This document shows, piece after piece, positions 1 through 7,593 of a DNA stretch of 8,186 nucleotides. The position numbers were made by a program, and so were the translations under genes. A model generated the notes under the pieces. The model worked only from the letters and a program-made list of their open reading frames with translations, was not told where the DNA came from and did no database searches. The DNA comes from an uncultured Saprospiraceae bacterium (GTDB lineage Bacteria > Bacteroidota > Bacteroidia > Chitinophagales > Saprospiraceae): assembly GCA_905479665.1 (NCBI GenBank), contig CAJQNM010000665.1, forward strand, positions 1 through 8,186. The letters are read 5' to 3'. Position 1 is the first letter of the stretch. Every line of letters begins with the position of its first letter.

Positions 1-71
1 GTAAGTAAGGTCTTCATTGCATCAGGTTTTAAAGAATTAATAGATGCAATGAAATTCATGACTTCCGCCAT
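1..71 (-). CDS. Possible 5' end of a minus-strand gene, cut by the window edge
   Basis: Reading leftward from an ATG at 71-69, 23 codons stay open to the window edge (begins MAEVMNFIAS). A GGAGG stretch lies about 6 bases upstream of this ATG, which would be an unusually good Shine-Dalgarno site for this kind of genome. The frame also remains open for 18 codons upstream of the ATG, back to a TGA near 128, so the true start is unclear. I recognise no family. The opposite strand offers a competing reading: frame 1 is open from base 1 to a TGA at 196-198 (65 codons, with a basic C-terminal part), which could be the tail of a plus-strand gene. At most one of the two is real, and the visible stretch is too short to decide. 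Confidence 0.28.
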   Translation of the reverse strand, partial: MAEVMNFIASINSLKPDAMKTLL

Positions 72-427
72 ACGAGACCTCCGTGTATCCTTTGGAATCG
101 GAAATTGGTGGTTTACACCACCTCATAGAAAGAAATCCAAAGGGGTTACAGGAAAGGTCAAAATACGATCAAAGGTGACCACATCAGTATGGATGTGACA
201 CCATCCTTTGGTTTTGATACACAGGGGCCGATCCATTTTTCTCAATCGGCTGATACTCAGGCATCACCCAATCTCGAAAAAGTGCAAATCTCACCTGCCT
301 GTCGGCAAGGCCGGTCTAAAATCGACTCATTTTATGAAGATGGCACTTTCCGGAGTAGGCTCAATATTATTGTATTTTCAAAGGGCGGCAGCAATGTGCC
401 CTTCTATTTTTTAACTACATAAAGTCG
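72..427. other. Gene-free stretch with nested inverted repeats
   Basis: No convincing gene is visible, unless the weak plus-strand frame ending at 198 is real. Several dyads are present. CCTTTGGA (89-96) pairs with TCCAAAGG (136-143) and encloses GGTGG (107-111) pairing with CCACC (118-122). GCCGAT (227-232) pairs with ATCGGC (245-250) around a 12-base loop. ATCCTTTGG occurs at both 87-95 and 203-211. A copy of a longer dispersed repeat follows at 254-300, and its right flank (297-311) can form a small GCCT/AGGC hairpin. A 77-codon open frame across 189-422 lies over these repeats and is probably not a gene. The region precedes the SGNH hydrolase gene, so its promoter must be here, but I found no clear TTTG...TAnnTTTG pair. 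Confidence 0.55.
254..300 (+). repeat. Dispersed 47-bp repeat, left copy (inverted relative to 7806-7851)
   Basis: The sequence from TACTCAGGCATCAC through GTGCAAATCTCACCTGCCT matches the reverse complement of 7806-7851. By hand alignment 44 of 47 positions agree, with two substitutions and one missing A in the A-run. The similarity stops sharply on both sides. Both copies lie in gene-free DNA, which suits a dispersed intergenic repeat; being one of a pair of element ends is the alternative. Confidence 0.8.
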
Positions 428-1165
428 ATGATGAGAAGTATATTATTCTGTTCGGTTTGTATTCTGCTGACATTTTCTGCGTTCAGCCAAGAATCAACTA
501 AAGTGCTCTTCGTGGGCAATAGCTACACTTATTTCTGGAATCTTCCACAGCACGTAGCTTTAATGGCGGAGGCTACCGGTGTTGATATGACCACTGCACA
601 ATCTACCGCCGGAGGGGCAAAGTGGAGCCAACATTGGCAATCGGAGCGAGGTCTATCTACACGTGATTTAATCAGAGAGGGAAACTATAATATGGTGGTG
701 TTGCAAAACCACAGTATGAGCGCAATCGCCAATCCTGATAGCCTGCAGCACTTTGGCGAATTGTTGGCTGAAGAGATCAGACGATCTGGGGCGGAGCCTG
801 TACTCTACATGACCTGGTCTCGAAAGTGGGACCCTTTCATGCTGGAAGAAATCAAGACGCAATACGAAGCACTAGGAAAGAAGATCAATGCCAGAGTAGC
901 TCCGGTTGGAGAAGCGTTTCAGCTTGCTAAACAGCTACGGCCCGAGTTAGAATTTTATGCAGACGATGGAAGCCACCAATCAGCAATTGGCACCTATCTG
1001 GCAGCCTGCGTATTTTATACGGTACTCACAGATCGATCACCAATTGGTTTGCCAGGGCGACTGAGTATGATCGATGAGCATGGAGAAAAGATTTACATTA
1101 ATTTGCAAAGTGACCAGACCTCCCTTTTCTGTCAAAAAGTAGCGCAAAAGGTCACTCAGAAATAA
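428..1165 (+). CDS. Secreted SGNH/GDSL-type hydrolase (esterase-like)
   Basis: The 245-residue protein has an N-terminal signal peptide (hydrophobic residues about 5-19, cleavage probably near Ser20/Gln21), so it should act in the periplasm or outside the cell. The SGNH family blocks are recognisable: GNSYT at 30-34 with nucleophile Ser32 just after the first strand, a glycine block near AGG at 61-63, VVLQNHS at 90-96 with oxyanion Asn94, and DGSH at 180-183 giving the Asp/His pair of the triad. The MTW segment at 128-130 is also typical of the GNSYT subgroup. Family members cleave acyl or acetyl esters, often on carbohydrates or lipids; the substrate cannot be read from sequence. Length is normal and all catalytic residues are present. 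Met2 (base 431) is an equally possible start. The gene stands alone and converges on ssb. Confidence 0.86.
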   Translation: MMRSILFCSVCILLTFSAFSQESTKVLFVGNSYTYFWNLPQHVALMAEATGVDMTTAQSTAGGAKWSQHWQSERGLSTRDLIREGNYNMVVLQNHSMSAIANPDSLQHFGELLAEEIRRSGAEPVLYMTWSRKWDPFMLEEIKTQYEALGKKINARVAPVGEAFQLAKQLRPELEFYADDGSHQSAIGTYLAACVFYTVLTDRSPIGLPGRLSMIDEHGEKIYINLQSDQTSLFCQKVAQKVTQK

Positions 1166-1172
1166 TCCAAAA

Positions 1173-1202
1173 CCCGACCCGACCCACATAGGTCAGGTCG
1201 GG
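1173..1202 (-). terminator. Hairpin terminator between convergent SGNH hydrolase and ssb genes
   Basis: CCCGACC (1173-1179) pairs with GGTCGGG (1196-1202), and after one C/A mismatch GACC (1181-1184) pairs with GGTC (1191-1194) around a six-base loop. On the minus strand the stem is followed by TTTT (complement of 1172-1169), so it best serves as an intrinsic terminator for ssb, which ends 17 bases away. On the plus strand no T-run follows (a run of A does), so it could only weakly stop transcription from the hydrolase gene, although the stem may still block convergent read-through. Confidence 0.72.
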
Positions 1203-1219
1203 GTCCCTAAAAAAACCAT

Positions 1220-1570
1220 CTAAAAGGGACTTGCATCTTTCCTCTGGTCCATGATGTAAAATTCATCGACGACGACTTCCGTACGATATTGCTTTTGGCC
1301 AGCTGGGTTTTCCCAAGAGCGAGTGGTCAATTTTCCTTGCACGGCTACCCGAGATCCCTTGCTGCACATATCGGAAAACATTTTGGCCGTACTGCCCCAG
1401 GCGATCAGGTTATGCCAGTCGGTCTGTTGTAGTTTCTCACCGTCTTTAGAGTAGTAGTGATTTGTAGCGAGGGCAACCTTGGCCAGTTTACCACCATTGT
1501 CGAGTTCCTTTGTTTCAACGTCCATGCCCAAATTACCGATTAGCTGTACGCGATTAATTAGATTTCTCAT
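1220..1570 (-). CDS. ssb: Single-stranded DNA-binding protein, short form
   Basis: The 116-residue protein is almost entirely one OB-fold of the SSB family. It binds single-stranded DNA during replication, recombination and repair. Recognisable features are the start MRNLINRVQLIGNLG, the TDWHNLIAWG segment (50-59) with DNA-stacking aromatics Trp52 and Trp58, SKGSRVAVQGKL (70-81), and a C-terminal strand through 97-106. Most bacterial SSBs have a long flexible linker and an acidic tip such as DDDIPF; here the OB-fold is followed almost at once by KDASPF, which keeps the final Pro-Phe but has only one acidic residue in the last six. Short SSBs of this type are common as housekeeping or accessory copies in Bacteroidota. 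The start at 1570 has an A/T-rich leader with no Shine-Dalgarno site. The gene is divergent from the sensor gene at 1889. Confidence 0.94.
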   Translation of the reverse strand: MRNLINRVQLIGNLGMDVETKELDNGGKLAKVALATNHYYSKDGEKLQQTDWHNLIAWGSTAKMFSDMCSKGSRVAVQGKLTTRSWENPAGQKQYRTEVVVDEFYIMDQRKDASPF

Positions 1571-1643
1571 GATTAAGTAATTTTAAATGGTTAAGAAAAA
1601 GTGACGTTTTTTATTCGTCGAGCCAAAGATGGGGGAGCCCATT

Positions 1644-1658
1644 TGCACTAGTCGTGCA
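1644..1658. promoter_or_regulatory. Dyad TGCAC-N5-GTGCA, possible operator
   Basis: TGCAC (1644-1648) and GTGCA (1654-1658) form a perfect 5-bp inverted repeat with a five-base spacer. It directly abuts the 10-bp array and lies about 75-90 bases upstream of the ssb start codon. The position suits a regulator site, but the dyad is short and could be chance. Confidence 0.32.
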
Positions 1659-1660
1659 TT

Positions 1661-1710
1661 AAACGTTTACTTCCGTATATAAGCGTTTATAAACGTTTAA
1701 TAACGGTTAG
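1661..1710. repeat. Five tandem 10-bp units centred on CG (consensus aaaCGTTTAt)
   Basis: Five consecutive 10-base units read AAACGTTTAC, TTCCGTATAT, AAGCGTTTAT, AAACGTTTAA and TAACGGTTAG. Each has CG at its fourth and fifth positions (1664, 1674, 1684, 1694, 1704). A more degenerate unit may lie at 1650-1659, one base out of register. Units 1 and 4 contain the palindrome AAACGTTT. A 10-bp period puts every unit on the same face of the helix, which suits cooperative protein binding. The array lies 91-140 bases upstream of the ssb ATG and 179-228 bases upstream of the sensor ATG. LacI-family operators often have a central CG, and HTCS/AraC proteins bind direct repeats, so either type of regulator is possible. 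Confidence 0.68.
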
Positions 1711-1888
1711 ATTGCAGCATACTAGGTAGATCGGCGAATTGGACAAACAGGATAAAAGTGTCGTTTATCGAAGATCCCCGGTATCGTTCAGGGCTTGCCG
1801 GACGCAAGGTTACGTGCGACAAATCTGCCAAAGTGTTTTTGATCTACGGTCTTCCGAACAATATTGTAAATTCCAGTAAAGGATCTGA

Positions 1889-4800
1889 ATGCCTATTTTC
1901 TTTAGAATTCTTCTGCTTGTTCTCTTACTTCCGGTGATGTTGTTCTCTCAGCATGGCCCTGACTTGACCATGTCTGAAACGTCCAGCTTTCGCATGGAGG
2001 ACTTTACTATGGATGGTGCCTTGTTGAACAATCCCGTAAATTGTATTACGCAGGGTCCCAATGGTTTTTTATGGTTTGGCACCCATCTTGGCCTGTTCAG
2101 GTACGATGGACACGCCACCATTAGGTATCCGAGATCGGACGAAGAATCCTTGGAAAATAATTTTCAACTTACTTTCTCCTACATAGAAAACCTGTTTTGG
2201 GATAGTTATGACAGACTCTGGGTCTGCACATATGGTGGAGGTCTGTTTGAGTTTGATCCGAAAACGGAACAGTTCATTCACTTCGGTCATGACCCTCAGG
2301 ATTCTACAACAATTAGTCATGATCGGGTATTGTGTGCCGCTGAGGATGCGGAAGGCAGGATGTGGTTTGGCACGGAAAACGGGTTAAATCAATTAGACCG
2401 GCACACCCAAAGTTTTTCACGGTACTTTTCCAATCCCTTTGATACCAGTAGTCTGAGTCACTCAAACGTGAGAAACATTTACCCCGATAAAATGGGAACA
2501 CTCTGGATTGCCACCGGCGTTGTCTTTTGGGCACCAGAAGAAGGTGGCCTAAATCGGTACAATCCTGCTCACAATTCCTTCACTCGTTTCATGCACGATC
2601 AGAGTGATTCCACCAGCTTGTGGACAAATGCGGTCCAGGGATTATTAGAAGACAACCAGGGCAATTTCTGGGTTACTACCACTGGTGGTCTCCAGAAGAT
2701 GGATCGCACCAAGGGCACTTTTTCGCGTATGCATTTTCATTCTTCCTTGCCGCATGCACCAGGTGCTGGTCGCCGTGAAATGCCTGCCGCCTACGCTCTC
2801 CTGGAAGACCAGCGAGGTGGCCTCTGGGTAGGTACGATCGGAGATTACGAATATCCTTCGCACCTGCTGCGATATGATCCATACACACATTCAGTTGAAA
2901 ACTTTCCCTTGCAATCAGCCGCCTGGCACCTATGTGAAAGCGAGGATGGTACCGTATGGGTTGCTGGTGCCGGAGAGGGGTCTGGTCAAGTCCAAAAGAT
3001 CTCCTCCAAAGAAAAAACATATGACCTGCAGAAAGGGACCCAGATCTTTGCTGATTTCAAGAACAGTTTACTGTGCAAATCTTTAAGAGGTCCGCATATT
3101 AAAGACCAATGGCTGGGTCCTCTTTCGATGACCTTCGATCGTGATGATGGCTCCATGTGGATCGAATATATTTTTGATTCATGGGGTGCTGAAGGTTACA
3201 AACCATATCCAATACTTGTCAATCATGATCAGCGCAATGGCACCAATGACTTCTATCATCTTGACAACGTTGATTTATCTGCGCTGAGTAGAGGTGCACT
3301 GCAAGGCAATACCAATGTGGACTGGTTATCAATGGGCATGGCGATGTCGGCAGATGGCAAAATCTGGGGGTCCTACCCTTCTGATCGTGTTGGGGTTTAC
3401 TGCTTTGATCCCCTCACCGGTGAGGTTCATAATTTTCAACATGAGCCTCAAGAAGACAGCAGCTTGGCCTCAAATCAAGTGGTCTACTTGCTGATGGATC
3501 GAGCAGGCATGATTTGGGTGGCCCTGTACCATCAAGGCTTGAGCAAATTAGATCCTGCCACTGGCAAATGGTCCAGAGTTTCCCTTACCGGAATGGACTC
3601 GGACGGTGATGGTATGCATTTTTTTCCAACCGTGATATACGAAGACAGGGATGGCCTCATCTGGACCGGAGGTAAAACAGAAAAAAATAAACCATTTGTG
3701 GCTAGCATCGACGCGGCCTCTGGCAAATATGTGTTCCATCCCTTGCCCAAGGGAATTACACTGCATAACTTTCCTCGTTTTTTTGCGCAGGTGGGTGATA
3801 CCATCTTGTATTCTCTACATACCCAGGGAATCGCTTCGCTGGCGTATAAAGATACGTCTGCATTTCCTAATCATTTCTTTGGTCCGAAAAACAGTTTTCC
3901 AATTTCAGATGTGGCGGCATTGGTGGGTGATCAACTGGGAAATACTTGGATTGCCTCACGCGAGGATAATCTATTCAGTTGCTTAGATCTCAGGACAACG
4001 AGATGGATAACTTTTAGAAATAATAGTGCTGAGCCGACCATTGATCAGGGTGGTTTACTGGGGCCTGATGGTAATATTTATTTTATCCAGCACAATCAAG
4101 GTTGGTCGGAGATAAATCCCAAAACAATATCTGCCAAACCCATAAACGCACGCACGCTCATTCTCACTGAATTAATGCTAAACGATAAAAATCAAATACC
4201 AACTGGGTCAGAAGGGATTTCCAGCCCCATTTGGGAAATGGATCAATTAGACATTCCGCATGATGTGCATTCCTTTGCATTTCGGTTCTCTTGCTTTGCC
4301 TTTCATTCGCCTCAAGTGCTGTACGAATATCGGCTATACCCATACGAGCATGCGTGGAGCACCCCATCTGATGACCCTCTGGTCCGTTATCAAAATATCC
4401 CGATAGGTAGCTACCAATTTCAAGTCAGGGGGTGGACTGCACAGGGTCAAATGAATACTGAGCGCGCTCACCTAAGGATCGATGTGCTTCCTCCTTGGTG
4501 GCAAACTTGGTGGGCCTATTGTTTGCTTGCCGCCGTATTGCTGTTTGTCATTGCTCGCTTATACAGGTACCAACATCGCCAATGGCAATTGCAAACGAAA
4601 TGGCAGGTAGAACGTGAGAGAACAATGCGGCTGGAGGAATTAGATCAATTCAAAACCCGTTTTTACACAAATATTACCCACGAATTTCGGACACCACTCA
4701 CCGCTATTAGGGGCATGTCAGATCAAATTAGGGGCCAAGAAAATATTAAGAATTTGATCCGGCGCAATACTGATCGGATCCTCACTATGGTCAACCAAAT

Positions 4801-6181
4801 GCTGGACCTATCCAAGCTGGAAAGTAATAATCTCACCATTCATTGGGTTCAACGAGACATTATACCCTATCTGCAATATTTGACCGAATCTTGTCATTCT
4901 CTAGCAGTAAATAGAAATATTAATTTGGCCTTTTTTAGCAAAGAAGACCATATTAAAATGGACTTTGACGAGAATAAAATGCAACAAATTCTCATCAATC
5001 TGATTTCCAATGCCATCAAGTTTACGCCAGAATATGGAAGCGTCAAAGTAATCTCATCCCGGATTTTTGAGAACAATCATCCTATGCTGGAATTAATTGT
5101 ACAGGATACTGGCAAAGGGATACCAAAGCACGAATTACCGCATATATTTGATCGATTCTATCAAGTCGAAGCATCAGGGCTGCACTCTGGTGCTCAATCT
5201 TTGAATACTCGTACGGATGAAGGGTCTGGAATTGGTCTGGCATTGGCCAAGGAGCTGGTTCATTTATTAAAGGGCCGCATCGAGGTTGAAAGTGAGGTTA
5301 AAAAGGGATCTTCCTTCAAGGTATATTTACCCATCCATCAAGAAGCTCCCTTGGATGTTGCCACTCATCAGTCTGCTCCAGTAGAGCCGAGCTTAATCAG
5401 AGAGAACCAGCCAGCAGTGCCAGCTGATGCAGAAAAGGAAACGATCTTGATCATTGAAGACAATGCCGATGTGAGTGAATATATCCAGTCGTGCCTAATG
5501 GATCGCTACCAACTATATACGGCCTATGACGGAGAAGAAGGTCTGCGAAAGGCCTTTGAATGGGTGCCGGATATGATTTTGTGTGATGTCATGATGCCCA
5601 AAATGGACGGATTTGATGTTTGCAAACGACTAAAGACAGATCAGCGAACCAGTCACATTCCAGTCATTCTTCTCACCGCGAAAGCGACCCAGCAAGACAA
5701 AAATATTGGCTTGGACCGAGGTGCCGACGCCTACCTTACCAAACCCTTTGACCAAGAAGAACTGCTGCTCCGAATTAGCAATCTGACCCAATTGCGAAAA
5801 CAACTTCAAGAGCGATTGTCCCATGGTGATCTTGCAGACAATCAATCCGAAAATTTGGAGCATCGAGAGGTTGCATTTCTTCATCAGCTCAATCAGATCA
5901 TCGATGCTCATTTGGATGATGAGTTATTCGACACGCTCCGACTATGCCGCGCTATGACGATGAGTCGCACACAACTGCACCGCAAAATAAAAGCGCTAAC
6001 AGGTATCCCAACGGCCGGCTATATTCGATCCATTCGCTTGAAAAAGGCCAAAAAATTGCTGCAAACGAGTACTTTACCAATCGGCGAAATTGCTATAGCG
6101 GTAGGTTATAAAGACTTCTCTCATTTTAGTCGATCTTTCATCAAAGAATTTGGGGTGAAGCCCTCTTCTGTCAGGCATTGA
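1889..6181 (+). CDS. Hybrid two-component system sensor/regulator (HTCS): propeller sensor, histidine kinase, receiver, AraC domain
   Basis: One 1430-residue inner-membrane protein carries a whole signalling pathway. Residues 1-20 form a signal peptide. About 14 propeller motifs follow at roughly 50-residue spacing, with key aromatics W62, W111, W159, W206, W261, W313, W357, W424, W493, W543, W592, a divergent one near 640, W687 and Y731; this fits two seven-bladed propellers. A Y_Y_Y domain (about 785-866) and a membrane helix (about 874-891) come next. The kinase has phospho-acceptor His931 (THEFRTP), N-box Asn1041, DTGKGIP at 1073-1079 and GSGIGLA at 1112-1118. The receiver (about 1185-1300) has acidic Glu1190/Asp1191, phospho-acceptor Asp1233, Thr1263 and Lys1285. 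An AraC-type double helix-turn-helix (about 1325-1430) ends the protein. All catalytic residues are present, so it should be active. Family members sense glycan fragments in the periplasm and activate polysaccharide-utilisation genes; the ligand here is unknown, and no SusC/SusD genes lie in the window. Confidence 0.96.
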   Translation: MPIFFRILLLVLLLPVMLFSQHGPDLTMSETSSFRMEDFTMDGALLNNPVNCITQGPNGFLWFGTHLGLFRYDGHATIRYPRSDEESLENNFQLTFSYIENLFWDSYDRLWVCTYGGGLFEFDPKTEQFIHFGHDPQDSTTISHDRVLCAAEDAEGRMWFGTENGLNQLDRHTQSFSRYFSNPFDTSSLSHSNVRNIYPDKMGTLWIATGVVFWAPEEGGLNRYNPAHNSFTRFMHDQSDSTSLWTNAVQGLLEDNQGNFWVTTTGGLQKMDRTKGTFSRMHFHSSLPHAPGAGRREMPAAYALLEDQRGGLWVGTIGDYEYPSHLLRYDPYTHSVENFPLQSAAWHLCESEDGTVWVAGAGEGSGQVQKISSKEKTYDLQKGTQIFADFKNSLLCKSLRGPHIKDQWLGPLSMTFDRDDGSMWIEYIFDSWGAEGYKPYPILVNHDQRNGTNDFYHLDNVDLSALSRGALQGNTNVDWLSMGMAMSADGKIWGSYPSDRVGVYCFDPLTGEVHNFQHEPQEDSSLASNQVVYLLMDRAGMIWVALYHQGLSKLDPATGKWSRVSLTGMDSDGDGMHFFPTVIYEDRDGLIWTGGKTEKNKPFVASIDAASGKYVFHPLPKGITLHNFPRFFAQVGDTILYSLHTQGIASLAYKDTSAFPNHFFGPKNSFPISDVAALVGDQLGNTWIASREDNLFSCLDLRTTRWITFRNNSAEPTIDQGGLLGPDGNIYFIQHNQGWSEINPKTISAKPINARTLILTELMLNDKNQIPTGSEGISSPIWEMDQLDIPHDVHSFAFRFSCFAFHSPQVLYEYRLYPYEHAWSTPSDDPLVRYQNIPIGSYQFQVRGWTAQGQMNTERAHLRIDVLPPWWQTWWAYCLLAAVLLFVIARLYRYQHRQWQLQTKWQVERERTMRLEELDQFKTRFYTNITHEFRTPLTAIRGMSDQIRGQENIKNLIRRNTDRILTMVNQMLDLSKLESNNLTIHWVQRDIIPYLQYLTESCHSLAVNRNINLAFFSKEDHIKMDFDENKMQQILINLISNAIKFTPEYGSVKVISSRIFENNHPMLELIVQDTGKGIPKHELPHIFDRFYQVEASGLHSGAQSLNTRTDEGSGIGLALAKELVHLLKGRIEVESEVKKGSSFKVYLPIHQEAPLDVATHQSAPVEPSLIRENQPAVPADAEKETILIIEDNADVSEYIQSCLMDRYQLYTAYDGEEGLRKAFEWVPDMILCDVMMPKMDGFDVCKRLKTDQRTSHIPVILLTAKATQQDKNIGLDRGADAYLTKPFDQEELLLRISNLTQLRKQLQERLSHGDLADNQSENLEHREVAFLHQLNQIIDAHLDDELFDTLRLCRAMTMSRTQLHRKIKALTGIPTAGYIRSIRLKKAKKLLQTSTLPIGEIAIAVGYKDFSHFSRSFIKEFGVKPSSVRH

Positions 6182-6244
6182 AGAGACATTCAAATCACTG
6201 ATTATCAACGCTTAGAGATGGTCAGCTATGAGTGGATGAAACAA

Positions 6245-6278
6245 ATGTTCCAAAACAAATTCTCCTTTTTTGAAACAT
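6245..6278 (+). other. A/T-rich hairpin downstream of the HTCS gene
   Basis: ATGTTCCAAAA (6245-6255) pairs with TTTTGAAACAT (6268-6278) with one mismatch and a 12-base loop. It lies 64 bases after the HTCS stop in the 282-bp gap before the next gene. It could act in termination or mRNA stability, but it lacks a G/C-rich stem and a following T-run. It also overlaps an in-frame open stretch: after the HTCS TGA the same frame is open for 48 more codons, with an ATG at 6218 giving a 36-codon ORF to 6328. I see no family resemblance in that ORF and do not call it a gene. The rest of the gap shows nothing I recognise. Confidence 0.35.
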
Positions 6279-6463
6279 CCAAACCATTCTTTGGCAAGAA
6301 GAGACCATCATCACACTTTCTATACTGATAACTTATGGGCCATAACGCTGCGGATCTATTTTGGGAAATGCTGAGCGACTGGATGGTCGATCATGAATGA
6401 GTTAGCAAACCTAAAGAGGACCCAAATGATAACCTACAATTCTAAGTAAAACAAAAGATTAAA

Positions 6464-7588
6464 ATGAAACATACACCAGCGCTTCAAGAAAAGTATCTTA
6501 CAGTCTTACTATCCTTATTATTTCCATTACTACTCTTTGGGCAGCCAGACGTGAAAATGCACGTCGAGGGAAGCCTCCAGCTAGACAAAGTTGGGTCCCC
6601 ATTGGGAAGGTTGATATTAAATACCGTCTCCCCCGAAGACCCCGGTCGATACGGTATATTATTTTCCAACAATACACTTGCTCCTTTTCTAGGCGATGAT
6701 ATAGGCGATCAATCCTTTAATTTCTACTCTAAATGGGGAAAGGATAGAACTTTTGATGCGGTGGTCAACATTCACGGCAAAGCCAACGACACTTGGGGCA
6801 ACGCGCTCTCGCTGAGCCACGATGGCAATAATGGAAAAATATCCACTGATGTGGGCCACATAGTGCTCGATCCAGCCAATAGCAATGTGGGAATTAATAT
6901 GGCTGATCCGTCAACCAAGCTGCATGTTGCCGGAGACAAACTGCGCCTGTCGTCACCAGCAGATACCAATAAATATATCCAGTTTCGTACGGATGGAAAT
7001 GCCCTAGATTTGGATGTCAGCGGCGGTGACCTCTATGTAAATGTCGGCAATGTATTGGCACTGGGATTGGGGAGTACCCAAGTGGGTGTTGGCACCGACG
7101 CTCCCACGGAGGAACTCGATGTCGACGGAAATATGCGTATTCGTTCAGTGGGCTCAGGTGCTTTTCAATCTGGACTCAGCCTGTCAAGTAATGGTGTGCT
7201 GACCACACAAACTTCAGACCGCAGACTGAAGGAAAACATCTCTGGCATCGACCAACCATTACCAAAAGCGTTGGCACTAAGAGGTGTCACCTATCAGTGG
7301 AAAAATGATGCGAAGAAAGAATCTCGCATTGGTCTCATTGCTCAGGAAGTAGAAGAAATTCTACCTGAAGTTGTCTTCACAAATAGCACTGATGGATACA
7401 AAGGGGTTCGTTACCAAGAAATAGTAGCCCTCTTGATCGAGGCGCTCAAGGAACAAGATATTTCTATTGATAAATTAAAAATGGACATCCACAGCAACAG
7501 GCAGGAGAACGAACAATTAAAAGCTAGATTAAATAAAATAGAAGGACAACTTGGAGACTTATCTGTTGCCAAATACCAATACCGATGA
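6464..7588 (+). CDS. Secreted protein with C-terminal peptidase S74 (endosialidase-type) chaperone domain
   Basis: The 374-residue protein starts with a signal peptide (hydrophobic 12-25, cleavage probably near Gly26/Gln27). A middle part holds two matching motifs 65 residues apart, VGINMADPSTKLHVAG from 142 and VGVGTDAPTEELDVDG from 207, typical of fibre- or adhesin-like beta-rich proteins in Bacteroidota. The C-terminal part is an intramolecular chaperone domain as in phage tail spikes: SDRRLKENI begins at Ser251 with Lys256 five residues on, the Ser/Lys pair that self-cleaves before Asp in the phage family. IGLIAQEVEEILPEVV (289-304) and YQEIVALLIEALKEQ (317-331) are conserved family signatures. 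A heptad-like stretch to about 366 should form a trimeric coiled coil. The domain would help trimerise the fibre and then may be released. No C-terminal sorting domain is visible. The ATG has an A-rich leader (AAAAGATTAAA), as expected. The native role is unknown. Confidence 0.88.
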   Translation: MKHTPALQEKYLTVLLSLLFPLLLFGQPDVKMHVEGSLQLDKVGSPLGRLILNTVSPEDPGRYGILFSNNTLAPFLGDDIGDQSFNFYSKWGKDRTFDAVVNIHGKANDTWGNALSLSHDGNNGKISTDVGHIVLDPANSNVGINMADPSTKLHVAGDKLRLSSPADTNKYIQFRTDGNALDLDVSGGDLYVNVGNVLALGLGSTQVGVGTDAPTEELDVDGNMRIRSVGSGAFQSGLSLSSNGVLTTQTSDRRLKENISGIDQPLPKALALRGVTYQWKNDAKKESRIGLIAQEVEEILPEVVFTNSTDGYKGVRYQEIVALLIEALKEQDISIDKLKMDIHSNRQENEQLKARLNKIEGQLGDLSVAKYQYR

Positions 7589-7593
7589 AATAA

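Larger units (their letters stand above)
1571..1888. promoter_or_regulatory. Divergent intergenic region between ssb and the HTCS gene
   Basis: This 318-bp region must hold the ssb promoter (leftward) and probably the sensor gene promoter (rightward). Visible structure includes GACG/CGTC at 1603-1606 and 1616-1619 around a T-rich loop, a dyad at 1644-1658, the 10-bp tandem array at 1661-1710, and CTTGC/GCAAG at 1794-1798 and 1804-1808 around a five-base loop in the sensor gene leader. AAAGGA at 1878-1883 sits five bases before the sensor ATG and resembles a Shine-Dalgarno site, supporting the start at 1889. I could not find a convincing TTTG plus TAnnTTTG promoter pair on either strand. Confidence 0.5.

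Noticed and set aside
189..422. 77-codon plus-strand ORF upstream of the SGNH hydrolase gene
   Set aside because: It runs across the 47-bp dispersed repeat and a hairpin, resembles no family, and a second frame is also open over the same bases, so it is probably a by-product of the repeat.
1650..1710. CRISPR array or replication-origin iterons
   Set aside because: Units are only 10 bp with no spacers, no cas or rep gene is near, and no DnaA-box pattern was seen; an operator-like array fits better.
2676..3020. 114-codon minus-strand ORF inside the HTCS gene
   Set aside because: Lies wholly antisense to the conserved propeller region, whose plus-strand reading has clear periodic motifs; a coding shadow.
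6464..7588. Prophage tail-spike gene
   Set aside because: Despite the S74 chaperone domain, it has a signal peptide and no structural, lysis or integrase phage genes around it; similar secreted proteins are ordinary in Bacteroidota.
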